This document shows, piece by piece, positions 51,294 to 60,365 of a stretch of 64,000 nt of DNA (within the stretch, counting starts at the first letter, position 1; every line of letters begins with the position of its first letter). Origin of the DNA: DATCMH01 sp036563505 (GTDB taxonomy: Bacteria > Pseudomonadota > Alphaproteobacteria > Rhizobiales > Beijerinckiaceae); the NCBI GenBank assembly GCA_036563505.1, contig DATCMH010000024.1, positions 1-64,000 of the forward strand. The letters are read 5' to 3'. Both the position numbers and the translations under genes were made by a program. The notes beneath the pieces are model-generated. The model had not been told where the DNA came from and searched no databases. It saw nothing but the letters and a program-made list of their open reading frames with translations.

Positions 51294-53828
51294 ATGGATG
51301 ACACGCCTCGTTTGCCGGTGGGCACGCCTCACCTTCTCCCCTCCGCGGGAGAAGGTGCCCCGCGCAGCGGGGCGGATAAGGGGGCGCCGCAGGCGCACGC
51401 GCCAGCGATCGATGTTGGCGCGCGCGCGAACACCGATCGGCTGGCGCCGGGCGCTCCTGACGGAGCGCAGCCCCTCTCCCGACCCCGCCTGACGGCGGGG
51501 CCACCCTCCCCCGCAGAGGGGGGAGGGGATCCCGAAACGCGCCACGTACACCGCGCGCTTCCGCACGATTCCGCCCTCAAGCACGTCCAGGGCACGGCGG
51601 CCTATATCGACGACCTGCGCGAGCCCGAGGGGACGCTCCATGTCGCGGTCGGCCAATCGCCGAAAGCCCGCGGCCGCCTCATGGCCCTTGATCTCGATGC
51701 CGTGCGCGCGGCGCCCCGCGTCGTCGCGGTGCTCACGGCTTCCGACATTCCCGGCGCGAACGACGTGTCGCCGGCCTTCGGCGACGATCCGCTCTTCGCC
51801 GACGACGCCATCGGCTTCCACGGCCAGGCGCTCTTCGCCGTCGTCGCCGAGACCCGGGATGCCGCGCGCCGGGCCGTGAAGCTCGCCCGCGTCGAGATCG
51901 CGGCCGAGCGCCCGAGCGTCACCGTCGAGGACGCGCTCGATCGAGACGAAACGGTGCTGCCCGACTACGCCTTCGGCCGCGGCGACCCGGAGACCGCGAT
52001 CGCCGCGGCGCCGCTTCGCCTCGAAGGCTCGTTGCGCATCGGCGGCCAGGAGCATTTCTACCTCGAAGGCCAGGCGGCGCTCGCTGTCCCCGGCGAGGAC
52101 GGCGAGATTCACGTCCATTCTTCGACGCAGCACCCGACGGAGGTGCAGCACGTCGTGGCGCGCGTCCTCGGGCTGCCCGACGCCTTCGTCACCTGCGAAG
52201 TGCGCCGCATGGGCGGGGGCTTCGGGGGCAAGGAGAGTCAGGCGACGCAATGGGCGGTGCTCGCCGCGCTCGCGGCGCGGGTCACCGGCCGCCCCTGTAA
52301 GATGCGGCTCGACCGCGACGACGATTTCATCCTGACCGGAAAGCGCCACGATTTCCGCTCCGACTGGGCCGTCGGCACGGACGAGGGCGGTCGCATCCAG
52401 GGCTTCAAGATCGAGCATCTGGCCCGCTGCGGCTACTCGGCGGACCTCTCGAACGGCGTCGTTGACCGGACCATGTTCCACTCCGACAACGCCTACTACC
52501 TGCCGGCCGTGCGGATCGGCTCGCGGCGGCTGAAAACGAACACGGTGTCGAACACGGCTTTTCGTGGCTTCGGCGGCCCGCAGGGCATGCTGGCGATGGA
52601 GCAGATCATCGATCGCATCGCCTGGGCGACCGGGCGCGACCCCCTCGATATCCGCTACGCGAACCTCTACGCCCCCGGCCGGGACGTGACGCCCTACGGC
52701 ATGCCCGTCGAGGAGACGGATACCCTGCGGGACATCCTGGAGAGGCTGGAGCGCTCCTGCGACTACCGCGCGCGTCGGACCGAGATCGCGCGATTCAATG
52801 CGGGCTCGCTCGTCCTCAAGCGTGGCTTGGCGCTGACGCCCGTCAAGTTCGGCATCTCCTTCACGCTGACCCAGCTCAACCAGGCCGGCGCCCTGGTACA
52901 CGTCTACCAGGACGGCTCGGTGCACCTGAACCACGGCGGTACGGAGATGGGGCAAGGGCTCTACCTCAAGGTCGCCCAGGTGGTGGCGGAGGAGTTCGGC
53001 ATCGCGCTAGAGCGGGTTCGCATCACCGCGACGACCACGGGCAAGGTGCCGAACACCGCGCCGACGGCGGCCTCCTCCGGCACGGACCTCAACGGCATGG
53101 CGGCCCGGATCGCCGCCGCCGCGATCAAGGCGCGGATGGCGGTTTTCGCGGCGGAGAGTTTCGGGGTCGCGGTGGACGAGGTGGTGTTCCGCGACGACCG
53201 GGTTTTCGTCGGCAACGAGAGCCTGTCCTTCGGCGAGCTCGCGAAGCGCTGCGTCGCCGGCCGTGTCCAGCTCTCGGAAGCGGGCTTCTACAAGACGCCC
53301 AAGATCCACTGGGACCGGGCGAAGGGGCAGGGACGCCCCTTCCTCTACTTCGCCTACGGCGCGGCCTGCGCCGAGGTGATCGTCGACACGCTCACCGGCG
53401 AGAACCGGGTCACCCGGGTCGACATCCTGCATGATTGCGGCCGCTCCCTGAACCCGGCCATCGACATCGGCCAGATCGAGGGCGGCTTCGTCCAGGGCAT
53501 GGGCTGGCTCACGACGGAGGAGCTCGTCTTCGACGCCGATGGGCGCCTTCGCACGCACGCCCCCTCGACCTACAAGATTCCCGTCGCCTCTGACGTGCCG
53601 GCGGATTTCCGGGTCGCCCTGTATGCCAAGGACAATCCCGAGGAGACGATCTACCGCTCGAAGGCGGTGGGCGAACCGCCGGTGATGCTGGCGAACAGCG
53701 TGTTCTGCGCGCTCGCCGACGCGGTGCACAGCCTCGCGCCGGATCAATCCGTGCCGCTCGACGCTCCGGCGACGCCCGAGGGTTTGCTTCGCGCCTGCGA
53801 GGCGCTGCGCGGGCGGCCGATGGCATGA
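51294..53828 (+). CDS. xdhB: Xanthine dehydrogenase large subunit XdhB with repeat-encoded insertion
   Basis: Molybdopterin subunit of xanthine dehydrogenase. The body is normal: LPHDSALKHVQGTAAYIDDL at the start of the homologous region, GRGDPE, RMGGGFGGKESQATQ, the RGFGGPQGM loop and the active-site glutamate in SKAVGEPPVMLANSV. The ORF is 844 residues, about 65 longer than usual. The excess (residues about 13-78) is encoded by a family A palindromic element at 51330-51528. It reads through in frame without a stop. There is no ATG or GTG between the element and the conserved domain that could serve as a later start, so the extension is probably translated. Confidence 0.93.
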   Translation: MDDTPRLPVGTPHLLPSAGEGAPRSGADKGAPQAHAPAIDVGARANTDRLAPGAPDGAQPLSRPRLTAGPPSPAEGGGDPETRHVHRALPHDSALKHVQGTAAYIDDLREPEGTLHVAVGQSPKARGRLMALDLDAVRAAPRVVAVLTASDIPGANDVSPAFGDDPLFADDAIGFHGQALFAVVAETRDAARRAVKLARVEIAAERPSVTVEDALDRDETVLPDYAFGRGDPETAIAAAPLRLEGSLRIGGQEHFYLEGQAALAVPGEDGEIHVHSSTQHPTEVQHVVARVLGLPDAFVTCEVRRMGGGFGGKESQATQWAVLAALAARVTGRPCKMRLDRDDDFILTGKRHDFRSDWAVGTDEGGRIQGFKIEHLARCGYSADLSNGVVDRTMFHSDNAYYLPAVRIGSRRLKTNTVSNTAFRGFGGPQGMLAMEQIIDRIAWATGRDPLDIRYANLYAPGRDVTPYGMPVEETDTLRDILERLERSCDYRARRTEIARFNAGSLVLKRGLALTPVKFGISFTLTQLNQAGALVHVYQDGSVHLNHGGTEMGQGLYLKVAQVVAEEFGIALERVRITATTTGKVPNTAPTAASSGTDLNGMAARIAAAAIKARMAVFAAESFGVAVDEVVFRDDRVFVGNESLSFGELAKRCVAGRVQLSEAGFYKTPKIHWDRAKGQGRPFLYFAYGAACAEVIVDTLTGENRVTRVDILHDCGRSLNPAIDIGQIEGGFVQGMGWLTTEELVFDADGRLRTHAPSTYKIPVASDVPADFRVALYAKDNPEETIYRSKAVGEPPVMLANSVFCALADAVHSLAPDQSVPLDAPATPEGLLRACEALRGRPMA
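51330..51528. repeat. Family A palindromic element inside xdhB
   Basis: About 199 bases lying wholly in the xdhB reading frame. The left arm is CACCTTCTCCCC with CGCGGGAGAAGGTG, then a CCCCGC/GCGGGG hairpin and CGGATAAGGGGGCGCCGCAG. The right arm is CCCCTCTCCCGACCCCGCCT, then GGCGGGGCCACCCTCCCCCG and CAGAGGGGGGAGGGG. The arms match, in the opposite orientation, the element in xdhC. Confidence 0.9.
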
Positions 53829-53838
53829 GGAACACCCC

Positions 53839-54981
53839 GTGAGTTCCTGGCGGCGCCTGGCCGATCTCGTCGCGGCGGAGGGCCGGGCGGCGCTCGTCAC
53901 CGTGCACCGCGTGCGCGGCTCCGCTCCGCGCGAGGAGGGGGCGCGCTTGATCGTGCGCCCGGACGGGGCCTTTCACGGCACGATCGGCGGCGGTCGCCTT
54001 GAATGGGAGGCGCTGCGACTCGCCCGCGCGGCGCTGGTCGAGGCGAGGCCTCCCGCCCGCTTCGTCGAGCAGGTGCTGGGCCCTGATCTCGGGCAATGCT
54101 GCGGGGGCGTGGTGACGCTGCTGGTCGAGACCTTCGAGCTTGTCGACTTGGCGGAGATCGAGGCGCTGGCGGCGGCCGAGGAGGTTGGAGCGGCGAGGAT
54201 CGAGGCTTGTCTCGGCGAGGATGGCTGGGTTCGGCGCGCGCTCTCCCTCCCCCCTCTGCGGGGGAGGGTGGCCCCGGCGTTAGCCGGGGTCGGGAGAGGG
54301 GGCGCCGCGTTCGCGGCGCACGGCGAAGCCGATTCGGCACGATCCGAATTTAGCGCTTCGCGTGCGCCTGCGGCGCCCCCTCATCCGCCCTTCGCTGACG
54401 CGAAGGGCACCTTCTCCCGCAGAGGGGAGAAGGAACGCGCTCGACAGCCCGAGAAGCACTGGACCGAACCCCTCGGCCCCATCCCGACTTCTCTCCTGCT
54501 CTTCGGCGCCGGCCATGTCGGGCGCGCGCTCGTGCTGGCCTTAGCGCCGCTGCCATTCCGCGTCCGGTGGATCGACTCGCGCGACGAGGCCTTCCCGGCC
54601 TACGTCACGGCGAACGTCGCGCCCGTCCGCGCGGACGATCCCGCCGCCGAGATCGGCGCCGCTCCGCCGGGCGCTTTCGTCCTCGTGATGACCCACGACC
54701 ATGCCCTGGATCTCTCCATCACCGCCGCGGCACTGGGGCGGCCGGACCTGCCCTTCGTCGGCCTGATCGGCAGCGCGACGAAGCGGGCCCGTTTCGTCGC
54801 GCGCCTCCGAAACTTCGGCATGCCCGAAGCGCGCATCGCCGCGCTCGCCTGCCCGATCGGCGTGCCCGGCATCGCGTCGAAAGAACCCGCGATCATCGCT
54901 GCCGCGACGGCGGCGCAACTCCTGGCCGAGCGCGAGCGGGTGGCCGCCGCTGTGCGGGGTCACGCCTCCTCCGCGGCCTGA
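53839..54981 (+). CDS. xdhC: Xanthine dehydrogenase accessory protein XdhC with repeat-encoded insertion
   Basis: XdhC binds molybdenum cofactor, promotes its sulfuration and inserts it into XdhB. The N-terminal domain has SAPREEGARLIVRPDG, GTIGGGRLEWEALR and the cysteine pair C87-C88 in GPDLGQCCGGVVTLL. The C-terminal Rossmann-type domain starts at about residue 212 with SLLLFGAGHVGRALVLAL. Between them, residues about 135-199 are encoded by a family A palindromic element (54241-54433), in frame and without stops. Without it the protein would be about 315 residues, near the normal size. The start is GTG 53839, 11 bases after xdhB. Confidence 0.92.
   Translation: MSSWRRLADLVAAEGRAALVTVHRVRGSAPREEGARLIVRPDGAFHGTIGGGRLEWEALRLARAALVEARPPARFVEQVLGPDLGQCCGGVVTLLVETFELVDLAEIEALAAAEEVGAARIEACLGEDGWVRRALSLPPLRGRVAPALAGVGRGGAAFAAHGEADSARSEFSASRAPAAPPHPPFADAKGTFSRRGEKERARQPEKHWTEPLGPIPTSLLLFGAGHVGRALVLALAPLPFRVRWIDSRDEAFPAYVTANVAPVRADDPAAEIGAAPPGAFVLVMTHDHALDLSITAAALGRPDLPFVGLIGSATKRARFVARLRNFGMPEARIAALACPIGVPGIASKEPAIIAAATAAQLLAERERVAAAVRGHASSAA
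54241..54433. repeat. Family A palindromic element inside xdhC
   Basis: About 193 bases inside the xdhC frame, between the two domains. Left: CCCTCCCCCCTCTGCGGGGG, AGGGTGGCCCCGGCG, a CCCCGGCG/CGCCGGGG-type hairpin and GTCGGGAGAGGGGGCGCCGC. Right: CGGCGCCCCCTCATCCGCCC, CTTCGC/GCGAAG hairpin, CACCTTCTCCCGCAGAGGGG, AGAAGG. It is the reverse orientation of the xdhB copy. Confidence 0.9.
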
Positions 54982-55019
54982 CTTCCTTCGGCGGCCCGGC
55001 CCGGGCTACAAAGCTCGTC

Positions 55020-55505
55020 ATGCCCGATCTGACCACCGACGACCACACCCACCTCGCCCGCGCCGTTGCCCTTTCGGTCGAGCGCATGCGCGCCGGCTTC
55101 GGCGGTCCCTTCGGCGCCGTGATCGTGCGGGACGGGAGCGTGCTGGCGGAGGGCTGGAACGAGGTCACTTCGACGAGTGACCCGACGGCCCATGCCGAGG
55201 TCACGGCGATCCGCCGCGCCTGCCGGGCGGTCGGCAGCTTCCACCTGACCGGCGCGACGCTCTACACGAGTTGCGAGCCCTGCCCGATGTGCCTGGCCTC
55301 GGCCTATTGGGCCCATGTCGGCCGCATCGTCTACGCCAACACCCGCGAGGAGGCGGCCGCCATCGGCTTCGACGATGCGTTCATCTACGACGAGATCCCC
55401 AAAGCGCCAGCGGCGCGCACGATCCCGGCCCTCCATGCCCCAAGCGCCGCCGCTCGGGCCGCCTTCGCCGAATGGTTGAGCAAAGCCGACAAGGTTGCCT
55501 ATTGA
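55020..55505 (+). CDS. guaD: Guanine deaminase-like nucleoside/base deaminase
   Basis: A 161-residue zinc deaminase of the cytidine deaminase superfamily. It has the H58-A-E60 motif in DPTAHAEVTAI and the zinc cysteines C88 and C91 in TSCEPCPMCLAS. Placement right after xdhABC, the product of which handles xanthine, favours guanine deaminase (guanine to xanthine). Related deaminases with other substrates share these motifs, so the substrate is inferred. The chosen ATG at 55020 lies 39 bases after xdhC; the frame is open far upstream but that is non-homologous. Confidence 0.85.
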   Translation: MPDLTTDDHTHLARAVALSVERMRAGFGGPFGAVIVRDGSVLAEGWNEVTSTSDPTAHAEVTAIRRACRAVGSFHLTGATLYTSCEPCPMCLASAYWAHVGRIVYANTREEAAAIGFDDAFIYDEIPKAPAARTIPALHAPSAAARAAFAEWLSKADKVAY

Positions 55506-55590
55506 GGCGGCCCACTACGACCCGCGACGACAAGCTTTGTGACGTCTGCGCCTTGCTCTTCGTCGAGGCAGCCATGATGCTGGCGCACCC

Positions 55591-56427
55591 ATGCTCATGA
55601 CGAGCCCACCTCTCGCATCGTCCCTGCCGGCCTTCGTGCGGGCGCAGGGCGGCGTACGCCTTGCGATCGGGCAGACCGGGCGCGGCTCGCGGGCGCTGAA
55701 CGTCGCCGAGAGCGGTGGCTACCGCGTCCGCTTTCCCCGCACGCAAGGGCCGTGCGAGGGCGTCCTCATCAACACGGGGGGCGGGCTTGCCGGCGGCGAC
55801 GGCATGCGGATCGAAGTGGTGCTGGCACCAGGCACCGAGGTCGTGCTCACGACGCAGGCGGCGGAGAAGATCTACCGCTCCGACGGGCCGGACACCCGGG
55901 TCGCGATCGATCTCACGCTGGAGAAGGGAAGCCGCCTCGACTGGCTGCCGCAGGAGCAGATCCTGTTCGACGGCGCCCGCCTCCACCGCCGCCTCGACGT
56001 CGCCATGGCAGGGCATGCCTCGCTCCTCCTCGTCGAGAGCACCGTCTTCGGCCGCCACGCCTCGGGCGAGGTGCTCCAGAGGGGCAGCTTTCGGGACCGC
56101 TGGCGCCTGCGCCGCGACGGCCGCCTCGTCTTCGCCGAGGAGGTGCGTCTCGACGGCGACCTGCGGGCGGTCCTCGACCGTCCGGCGCTGGGCGGCGGCG
56201 CGGCCGTCGTCGCGACCCTTCTCCTCGTGGCGCCAGGGGCCGAAGCACGGCTCGAAACTCTGCGAACGGTCCTCGCCGAAGGCTCCTGCGAGGCAGGGGC
56301 GAGCGCCTATGACGGCATGCTCGTTGCACGGCTTCTCGGCACGGATGCGCGGGCGCTTCGGTCCGACCTCGCCCGCCTCATCCGCCACCTCACCGGCCGG
56401 GCGCTGCCGCGCTCCTGGCAGACTTGA
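55591..56427 (+). CDS. ureD: Urease accessory protein UreD
   Basis: UreD binds apo-urease as scaffold for UreF and UreG during nickel insertion. The 278-residue protein has the family blocks FPRTQGPCEGVLINTGGGLA, GGDGMRIEVVLAPGTEVVLT, TQAAEKIYRS and RLDWLPQEQILFDGARLHR. A later ATG (third codon) could also be used. It opens the urease cluster, directly upstream of the fused ureAB, with no overlap (25 bases). Confidence 0.94.
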   Translation: MLMTSPPLASSLPAFVRAQGGVRLAIGQTGRGSRALNVAESGGYRVRFPRTQGPCEGVLINTGGGLAGGDGMRIEVVLAPGTEVVLTTQAAEKIYRSDGPDTRVAIDLTLEKGSRLDWLPQEQILFDGARLHRRLDVAMAGHASLLLVESTVFGRHASGEVLQRGSFRDRWRLRRDGRLVFAEEVRLDGDLRAVLDRPALGGGAAVVATLLLVAPGAEARLETLRTVLAEGSCEAGASAYDGMLVARLLGTDARALRSDLARLIRHLTGRALPRSWQT

Positions 56428-56452
56428 AGACGAGACAACGAAGGACGCCCCG

Positions 56453-57073
<621 letters not shown>

Positions 57074-57077
57074 CGCC

Positions 57078-57452
57078 TCACGCGTGGTGCGGACGCAGGT
57101 CGTCCGTGTCGCGCACGGTGCGCGTCATCAGGCCGGCGCCGATCTCGGCGAGGCCCATGATGACGTGCGGCCACATCACCCGGTCCGAAAAGCCGAAGAG
57201 GAAGGGCGAGGCGGCGAGCAGCAGGCCGCCGGCGACATCGACCGCGAGGTGCACTGGCATCGGGATGAGCTTGGCGATGGAGAGTTCGTAGTCGGTGATC
57301 AGGCTCATGAGGAGCACGGCGACACCGATCACCTGCGGCACGTATTGCGCTGCCGTGCCGTCGGCGAAGCGGAAGAGATAGGGCAGGGCGATGAGGAGAA
57401 GGCCGGAGCCGTAATCCAGCATGCCGTGAATGCGGGTGGGGATGAAGCGCAT
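57078..57452 (-). CDS. SPW-repeat-like small membrane protein
   Basis: A 124-residue protein with four hydrophobic segments arranged as two similar halves. The first half has GMLDYGSGLLLIALPYLFRF and the second VDVAGGLLLAASPFLFGF, the internal repeat of SPW-type membrane proteins. Function is unknown. It is on the minus strand inside the urease cluster, 4 bases from the end of ureAB and divergent from the next gene. An EcfG-like promoter motif (57490-57514) precedes it, so a general-stress role is suggested. Confidence 0.75.
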   Translation of the reverse strand: MRFIPTRIHGMLDYGSGLLLIALPYLFRFADGTAAQYVPQVIGVAVLLMSLITDYELSIAKLIPMPVHLAVDVAGGLLLAASPFLFGFSDRVMWPHVIMGLAEIGAGLMTRTVRDTDDLRPHHA

Positions 57453-57489
57453 GGGGGTGCCTCGCCTGTTGGCGTCATGGGTGCCCGTC

Positions 57490-57514
57490 AACATCTCGCT
57501 GCGACACCGGTTCC
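57490..57514 (-). promoter_or_regulatory. EcfG-type (general stress) promoter motif, leftward
   Basis: On the minus strand GGAAC-N16-TGTT, one base from the alphaproteobacterial general-stress consensus GGAAC-N16-CGTT. The last block is 37 bases before the start of the SPW-like gene. Confidence 0.5.
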
Positions 57515-57535
57515 GCTGCGCGCCCGGCCCGGGCC

Positions 57536-57560
57536 TGAACGTTCGCTGTACCCGAGCGTT
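57536..57560 (+). promoter_or_regulatory. EcfG-type (general stress) promoter motif, rightward
   Basis: TGAAC-N16-CGTT on the plus strand, one base from GGAAC-N16-CGTT, ending 49 bases before the start at 57610. With the leftward motif it makes a back-to-back pair. Confidence 0.5.
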
Positions 57561-57609
57561 AGCGTGAGGGCAGCCTGATCTGAGATGGGCTGCGGCGGAG
57601 CCCCAAGCG

Positions 57610-57987
57610 ATGGCCTTCAAGACCGACATCCCGCCTCACAAGTCGGCCGAGGAACCCGAACGCGATCACGCGCCGGTTGACGACCCGCATCCCAACGCTG
57701 CCCTGCTCAAGGCCGACATCAATTCCGGCCGGTCCGGCGACAAGACGGAGGTCTTCGACCCCGGCATGGCGATGCTCGGCACCTGCGAGGAGGCCGCCGG
57801 AACGCCGCTGACTCAGGAGCAGTTGCGCACGGCGCGCATGGAGGAGACCCGTTTCCGCTGGCGCTTCGGCCGCCGCAACCCGAGCGCCGCGCACGATAAG
57901 GACGACCGCGGCATCCTGGGCGGCTATATCGGCCTCATCGCGCTCATCGCCGTCGTGATCGGCGCGGGCGTCATGTTCCTGCGCTGA
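57610..57987 (+). CDS. Small tail-anchored membrane protein of unknown function
   Basis: No family is recognised. The 125-residue product is hydrophilic and charged for the first 95 residues (opening MAFKTDIPPHKSAEEPERDH) and ends with one membrane helix (about residues 102-122, GYIGLIALIAVVIGAGVMFL) followed only by R. The body contains EVFDPGMAMLGTCEEAAGTP and RFRWRFGRRNPSAAHDKDDR. It is divergent from the SPW-like gene, with an EcfG-like motif upstream, and precedes ureC by 90 bases. A stress-induced membrane protein is a reasonable guess from the promoter alone. Confidence 0.68.
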   Translation: MAFKTDIPPHKSAEEPERDHAPVDDPHPNAALLKADINSGRSGDKTEVFDPGMAMLGTCEEAAGTPLTQEQLRTARMEETRFRWRFGRRNPSAAHDKDDRGILGGYIGLIALIAVVIGAGVMFLR

Positions 57988-58077
57988 GCGGCGCGCTGCC
58001 GGCTCAACCGCCGACTTGGCAGTTGGCCTCAAGGATGCTTCGCTCCCGCTGACCCTTTGTCGTCCGCGAGAGCCTCC

Positions 58078-59793
58078 ATGCCCGTTCGCTTCCCCCGCCA
58101 AGCCTATGCCGACATGTTCGGCCCGACGACGGGCGACACGGTGCGGCTCGCCGACACCGACCTCGTGGTCAAGGTCGAGCAGGATTTCACCACCTACGGC
58201 GAAGAGGTGAAGTTCGGCGGCGGTAAGGTGATCCGCGACGGGATGGGGCAGAGCCAGGCCACCAACGCCGAGGGCGCCGTCGATACCGTCATCACCAACG
58301 CCCTGATCCTCGACCATTGGGGGATCGTGAAGGCCGATGTGGGGCTCAAAGGCGGGCGCATCCACGCCATCGGCAAGGCGGGCAACCCGGACATCCAGCC
58401 GAACGTCACCATCATCGTCGGGCCCGGCACGGAGGTGATCGCGGGGGAGGGCAAGATCCTTACCGCCGGCGGCTTCGACTCGCATATCCACTTCATCTGC
58501 CCGCAGCAGATCGAGGAGGCCCTGATGTCGGGGCTGACCTCGATGTTAGGGGGCGGCACGGGCCCCGCGGCCGGCACCTCGGCCACCACCTGCACCCCCG
58601 GCCCCTGGCACCTCGAGATGATGATCCGGGCGGCCGACGCCTTCCCGATGAATCTCGGCTTCGCGGGCAAGGGCAACGCGTCGCTGCCCGGCGCGCTCAA
58701 TGAGATGATCGAGGCCGGCGCCTGCGCCATGAAGCTTCACGAGGACTGGGGCACGACGCCAGCCGCCATCGACAACTGCCTGTCGGTGGCCGACGACCAC
58801 GACATCCAGGTGATGATCCATACGGACACGCTCAACGAGTCCGGCTTCGTCGAGCAAACGATCCGCGCCTTCAAAGGCCGCACGATCCACGCCTTCCACA
58901 CGGAAGGGGCAGGGGGCGGCCACGCGCCGGACATCATCAAGGTGGCGGGACTGCCCAACGTCCTGCCCTCGTCCACCAACCCGACGCGGCCCTTCACGGT
59001 GAACACGCTCGACGAGCACCTCGACATGCTCATGGTGTGCCATCACCTCGACCCCTCGATCCCGGAGGACCTCGCTTTCGCCGAGAGCCGCATCCGCAAG
59101 GAGACGATCGCGGCCGAGGACATCCTGCACGACATCGGCGCGCTCTCGATGATGTCCTCCGACAGCCAGGCCATGGGCCGGGTCGGCGAGGTCATCACCC
59201 GCACCTGGCAGACGGCGCACAAGATGAAGGTCCAGCGCGGGGCGCTGCCGCAGGATGCCGGCACCGGCGCCGACAATTTCAGAGCCAAGCGCTACGTCGC
59301 GAAGTACACGATCAACCCGGCCATCGCCCACGGCGTGTCGCGCCATATCGGCTCGGTGGAGGTGGGCAAGCTCGCCGACCTCGTCCTCTGGTCGCCCGCC
59401 TTCTTCGGCGTGAAGCCCGACATGATCCTGAAGGGCGGCATGATCGCAGCCGCGCCCATGGGCGACCCGAACGCCTCGATCCCGACGCCCCAGCCCGTCC
59501 ACTACCGCCCGATGTTCGGCGCCTTCGGCAAGGCGCGCACCGCGACCGCGCTGACCTTCGTGTCGCGGGCGGCGCTCGCCAACGGGTTGCGCGAGCGCCT
59601 CGGCGTCGCGCGCGAGTTCGTGGCGGTCGAGAATGTGCGCTCGGGCATCGGCAAGGCGAGCATGATCCACAACGACGCGACGCCCGACATCCAGGTCGAC
59701 CCGGAGACCTATCGCGTCACCGCCGACGGCGAGCTTCTCGTCTGCGAGCCGGCCAAGGCGCTCCCGATGGCGCAGCGGTATTTCCTGTTCTAG
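58078..59793 (+). CDS. ureC: Urease alpha subunit UreC
   Basis: Catalytic dinickel subunit hydrolysing urea to ammonia and carbamate. The 571-residue protein starts MPVRFPRQAYADMFGPTTGD. Metal and active-site residues match Klebsiella urease with an offset of two: H136 and H138 (DSHIHFICP), carbamylated K219 with H221 (CAMKLHEDWG), H248, H274 (HAFHTEGAGG) and flap H322 (VCHHLDP). Upstream in-frame TTG 58057 would add seven residues with no family match, so ATG 58078 was taken. Confidence 0.98.
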   Translation: MPVRFPRQAYADMFGPTTGDTVRLADTDLVVKVEQDFTTYGEEVKFGGGKVIRDGMGQSQATNAEGAVDTVITNALILDHWGIVKADVGLKGGRIHAIGKAGNPDIQPNVTIIVGPGTEVIAGEGKILTAGGFDSHIHFICPQQIEEALMSGLTSMLGGGTGPAAGTSATTCTPGPWHLEMMIRAADAFPMNLGFAGKGNASLPGALNEMIEAGACAMKLHEDWGTTPAAIDNCLSVADDHDIQVMIHTDTLNESGFVEQTIRAFKGRTIHAFHTEGAGGGHAPDIIKVAGLPNVLPSSTNPTRPFTVNTLDEHLDMLMVCHHLDPSIPEDLAFAESRIRKETIAAEDILHDIGALSMMSSDSQAMGRVGEVITRTWQTAHKMKVQRGALPQDAGTGADNFRAKRYVAKYTINPAIAHGVSRHIGSVEVGKLADLVLWSPAFFGVKPDMILKGGMIAAAPMGDPNASIPTPQPVHYRPMFGAFGKARTATALTFVSRAALANGLRERLGVAREFVAVENVRSGIGKASMIHNDATPDIQVDPETYRVTADGELLVCEPAKALPMAQRYFLF

Positions 59794-59827
59794 ATTGAGC
59801 TCCCGAGAACCCAGCGCGAGCAGCGTC

Positions 59828-60304
59828 ATGGACGACGTCACGGCGCCGCCGAACAGCCTCTACGAACGCGACTTCCACGAATGGGCCCTGGAGCAGGCGC
59901 GACTCCTGCGCGAGCGGCGCTGGGATGAGCTCGATTTGGACAACCTCGTCGATGAGGTGGAGAGCGTGGGGCGTTCGCAAAAGCACCAAATCTACAACCG
60001 TCTCAAGGTGCTGATCGCGCACCTCCTCAAGTGGAAGTTTCAGCCTGGCGCTCGATCGGCTGGGTGGCGCGGTACGATCCGCACACAGCGCGACCGTTTG
60101 CACTTGGTTCTGGACGATAGCCCGAGCTTGCGCGCGCATCCGGACGCGATCCTCGACAAGACCTATCTCGCAGCGCGCCTTCTCGCAGCCAAGGAGACGG
60201 GCATCGACTTCACCCTTTTCCCGGAGACTTGCCCGTTCACGATCGAGCAGGTGCTGGACGAGGAGTTCTGGCCGAAGGAGCCGGACCTCTACGATCAATC
60301 GTGA
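59828..60304 (+). CDS. DUF29-family protein
   Basis: A 158-residue cytoplasmic protein with the DUF29 pattern. It has LYERDFHEWALEQARLLRER, LDLDNLVDEVESVGRSQKHQ, LLKWKFQPGARSAGWRGTIR and a C-terminal block ending around FTIEQVLDEEFWPKEPDLY. Members are common in cyanobacteria and alphaproteobacteria and have no established function. It lies 34 bases after ureC. There is no obvious link to urease, and it may be a passenger. Start ATG 59828 was preferred to an upstream in-frame codon inside the ureC-proximal leader. Confidence 0.85.
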   Translation: MDDVTAPPNSLYERDFHEWALEQARLLRERRWDELDLDNLVDEVESVGRSQKHQIYNRLKVLIAHLLKWKFQPGARSAGWRGTIRTQRDRLHLVLDDSPSLRAHPDAILDKTYLAARLLAAKETGIDFTLFPETCPFTIEQVLDEEFWPKEPDLYDQS

Positions 60305-60365
60305 CGTTCCGAGTTAGGTGCACAAACCCGCTTTTCTGCTACTCACTTGCCCAGCCGGAGAGCCT

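Noticed and set aside
51294..51540. A frameshift or misassembly as explanation for the xdhB extension
   Set aside because: The frame is uninterrupted on both sides, and the same element type occurs in xdhC and intergenic copies, so insertion explains it better. Resequencing would still be useful.
54567..55505. A longer frame that would fuse sequence upstream of guaD into a 312-residue protein
   Set aside because: The first about 150 codons overlap xdhC in another frame and look like Arg/Gly-rich shadow; deaminase homology starts at ATG 55020.
58024..58038. A possible sigma-54 site upstream of ureC (TGGCCTCAAGGATGC)
   Set aside because: The GG and GC pairs are spaced correctly but three of the other consensus bases are wrong; not strong enough to list.
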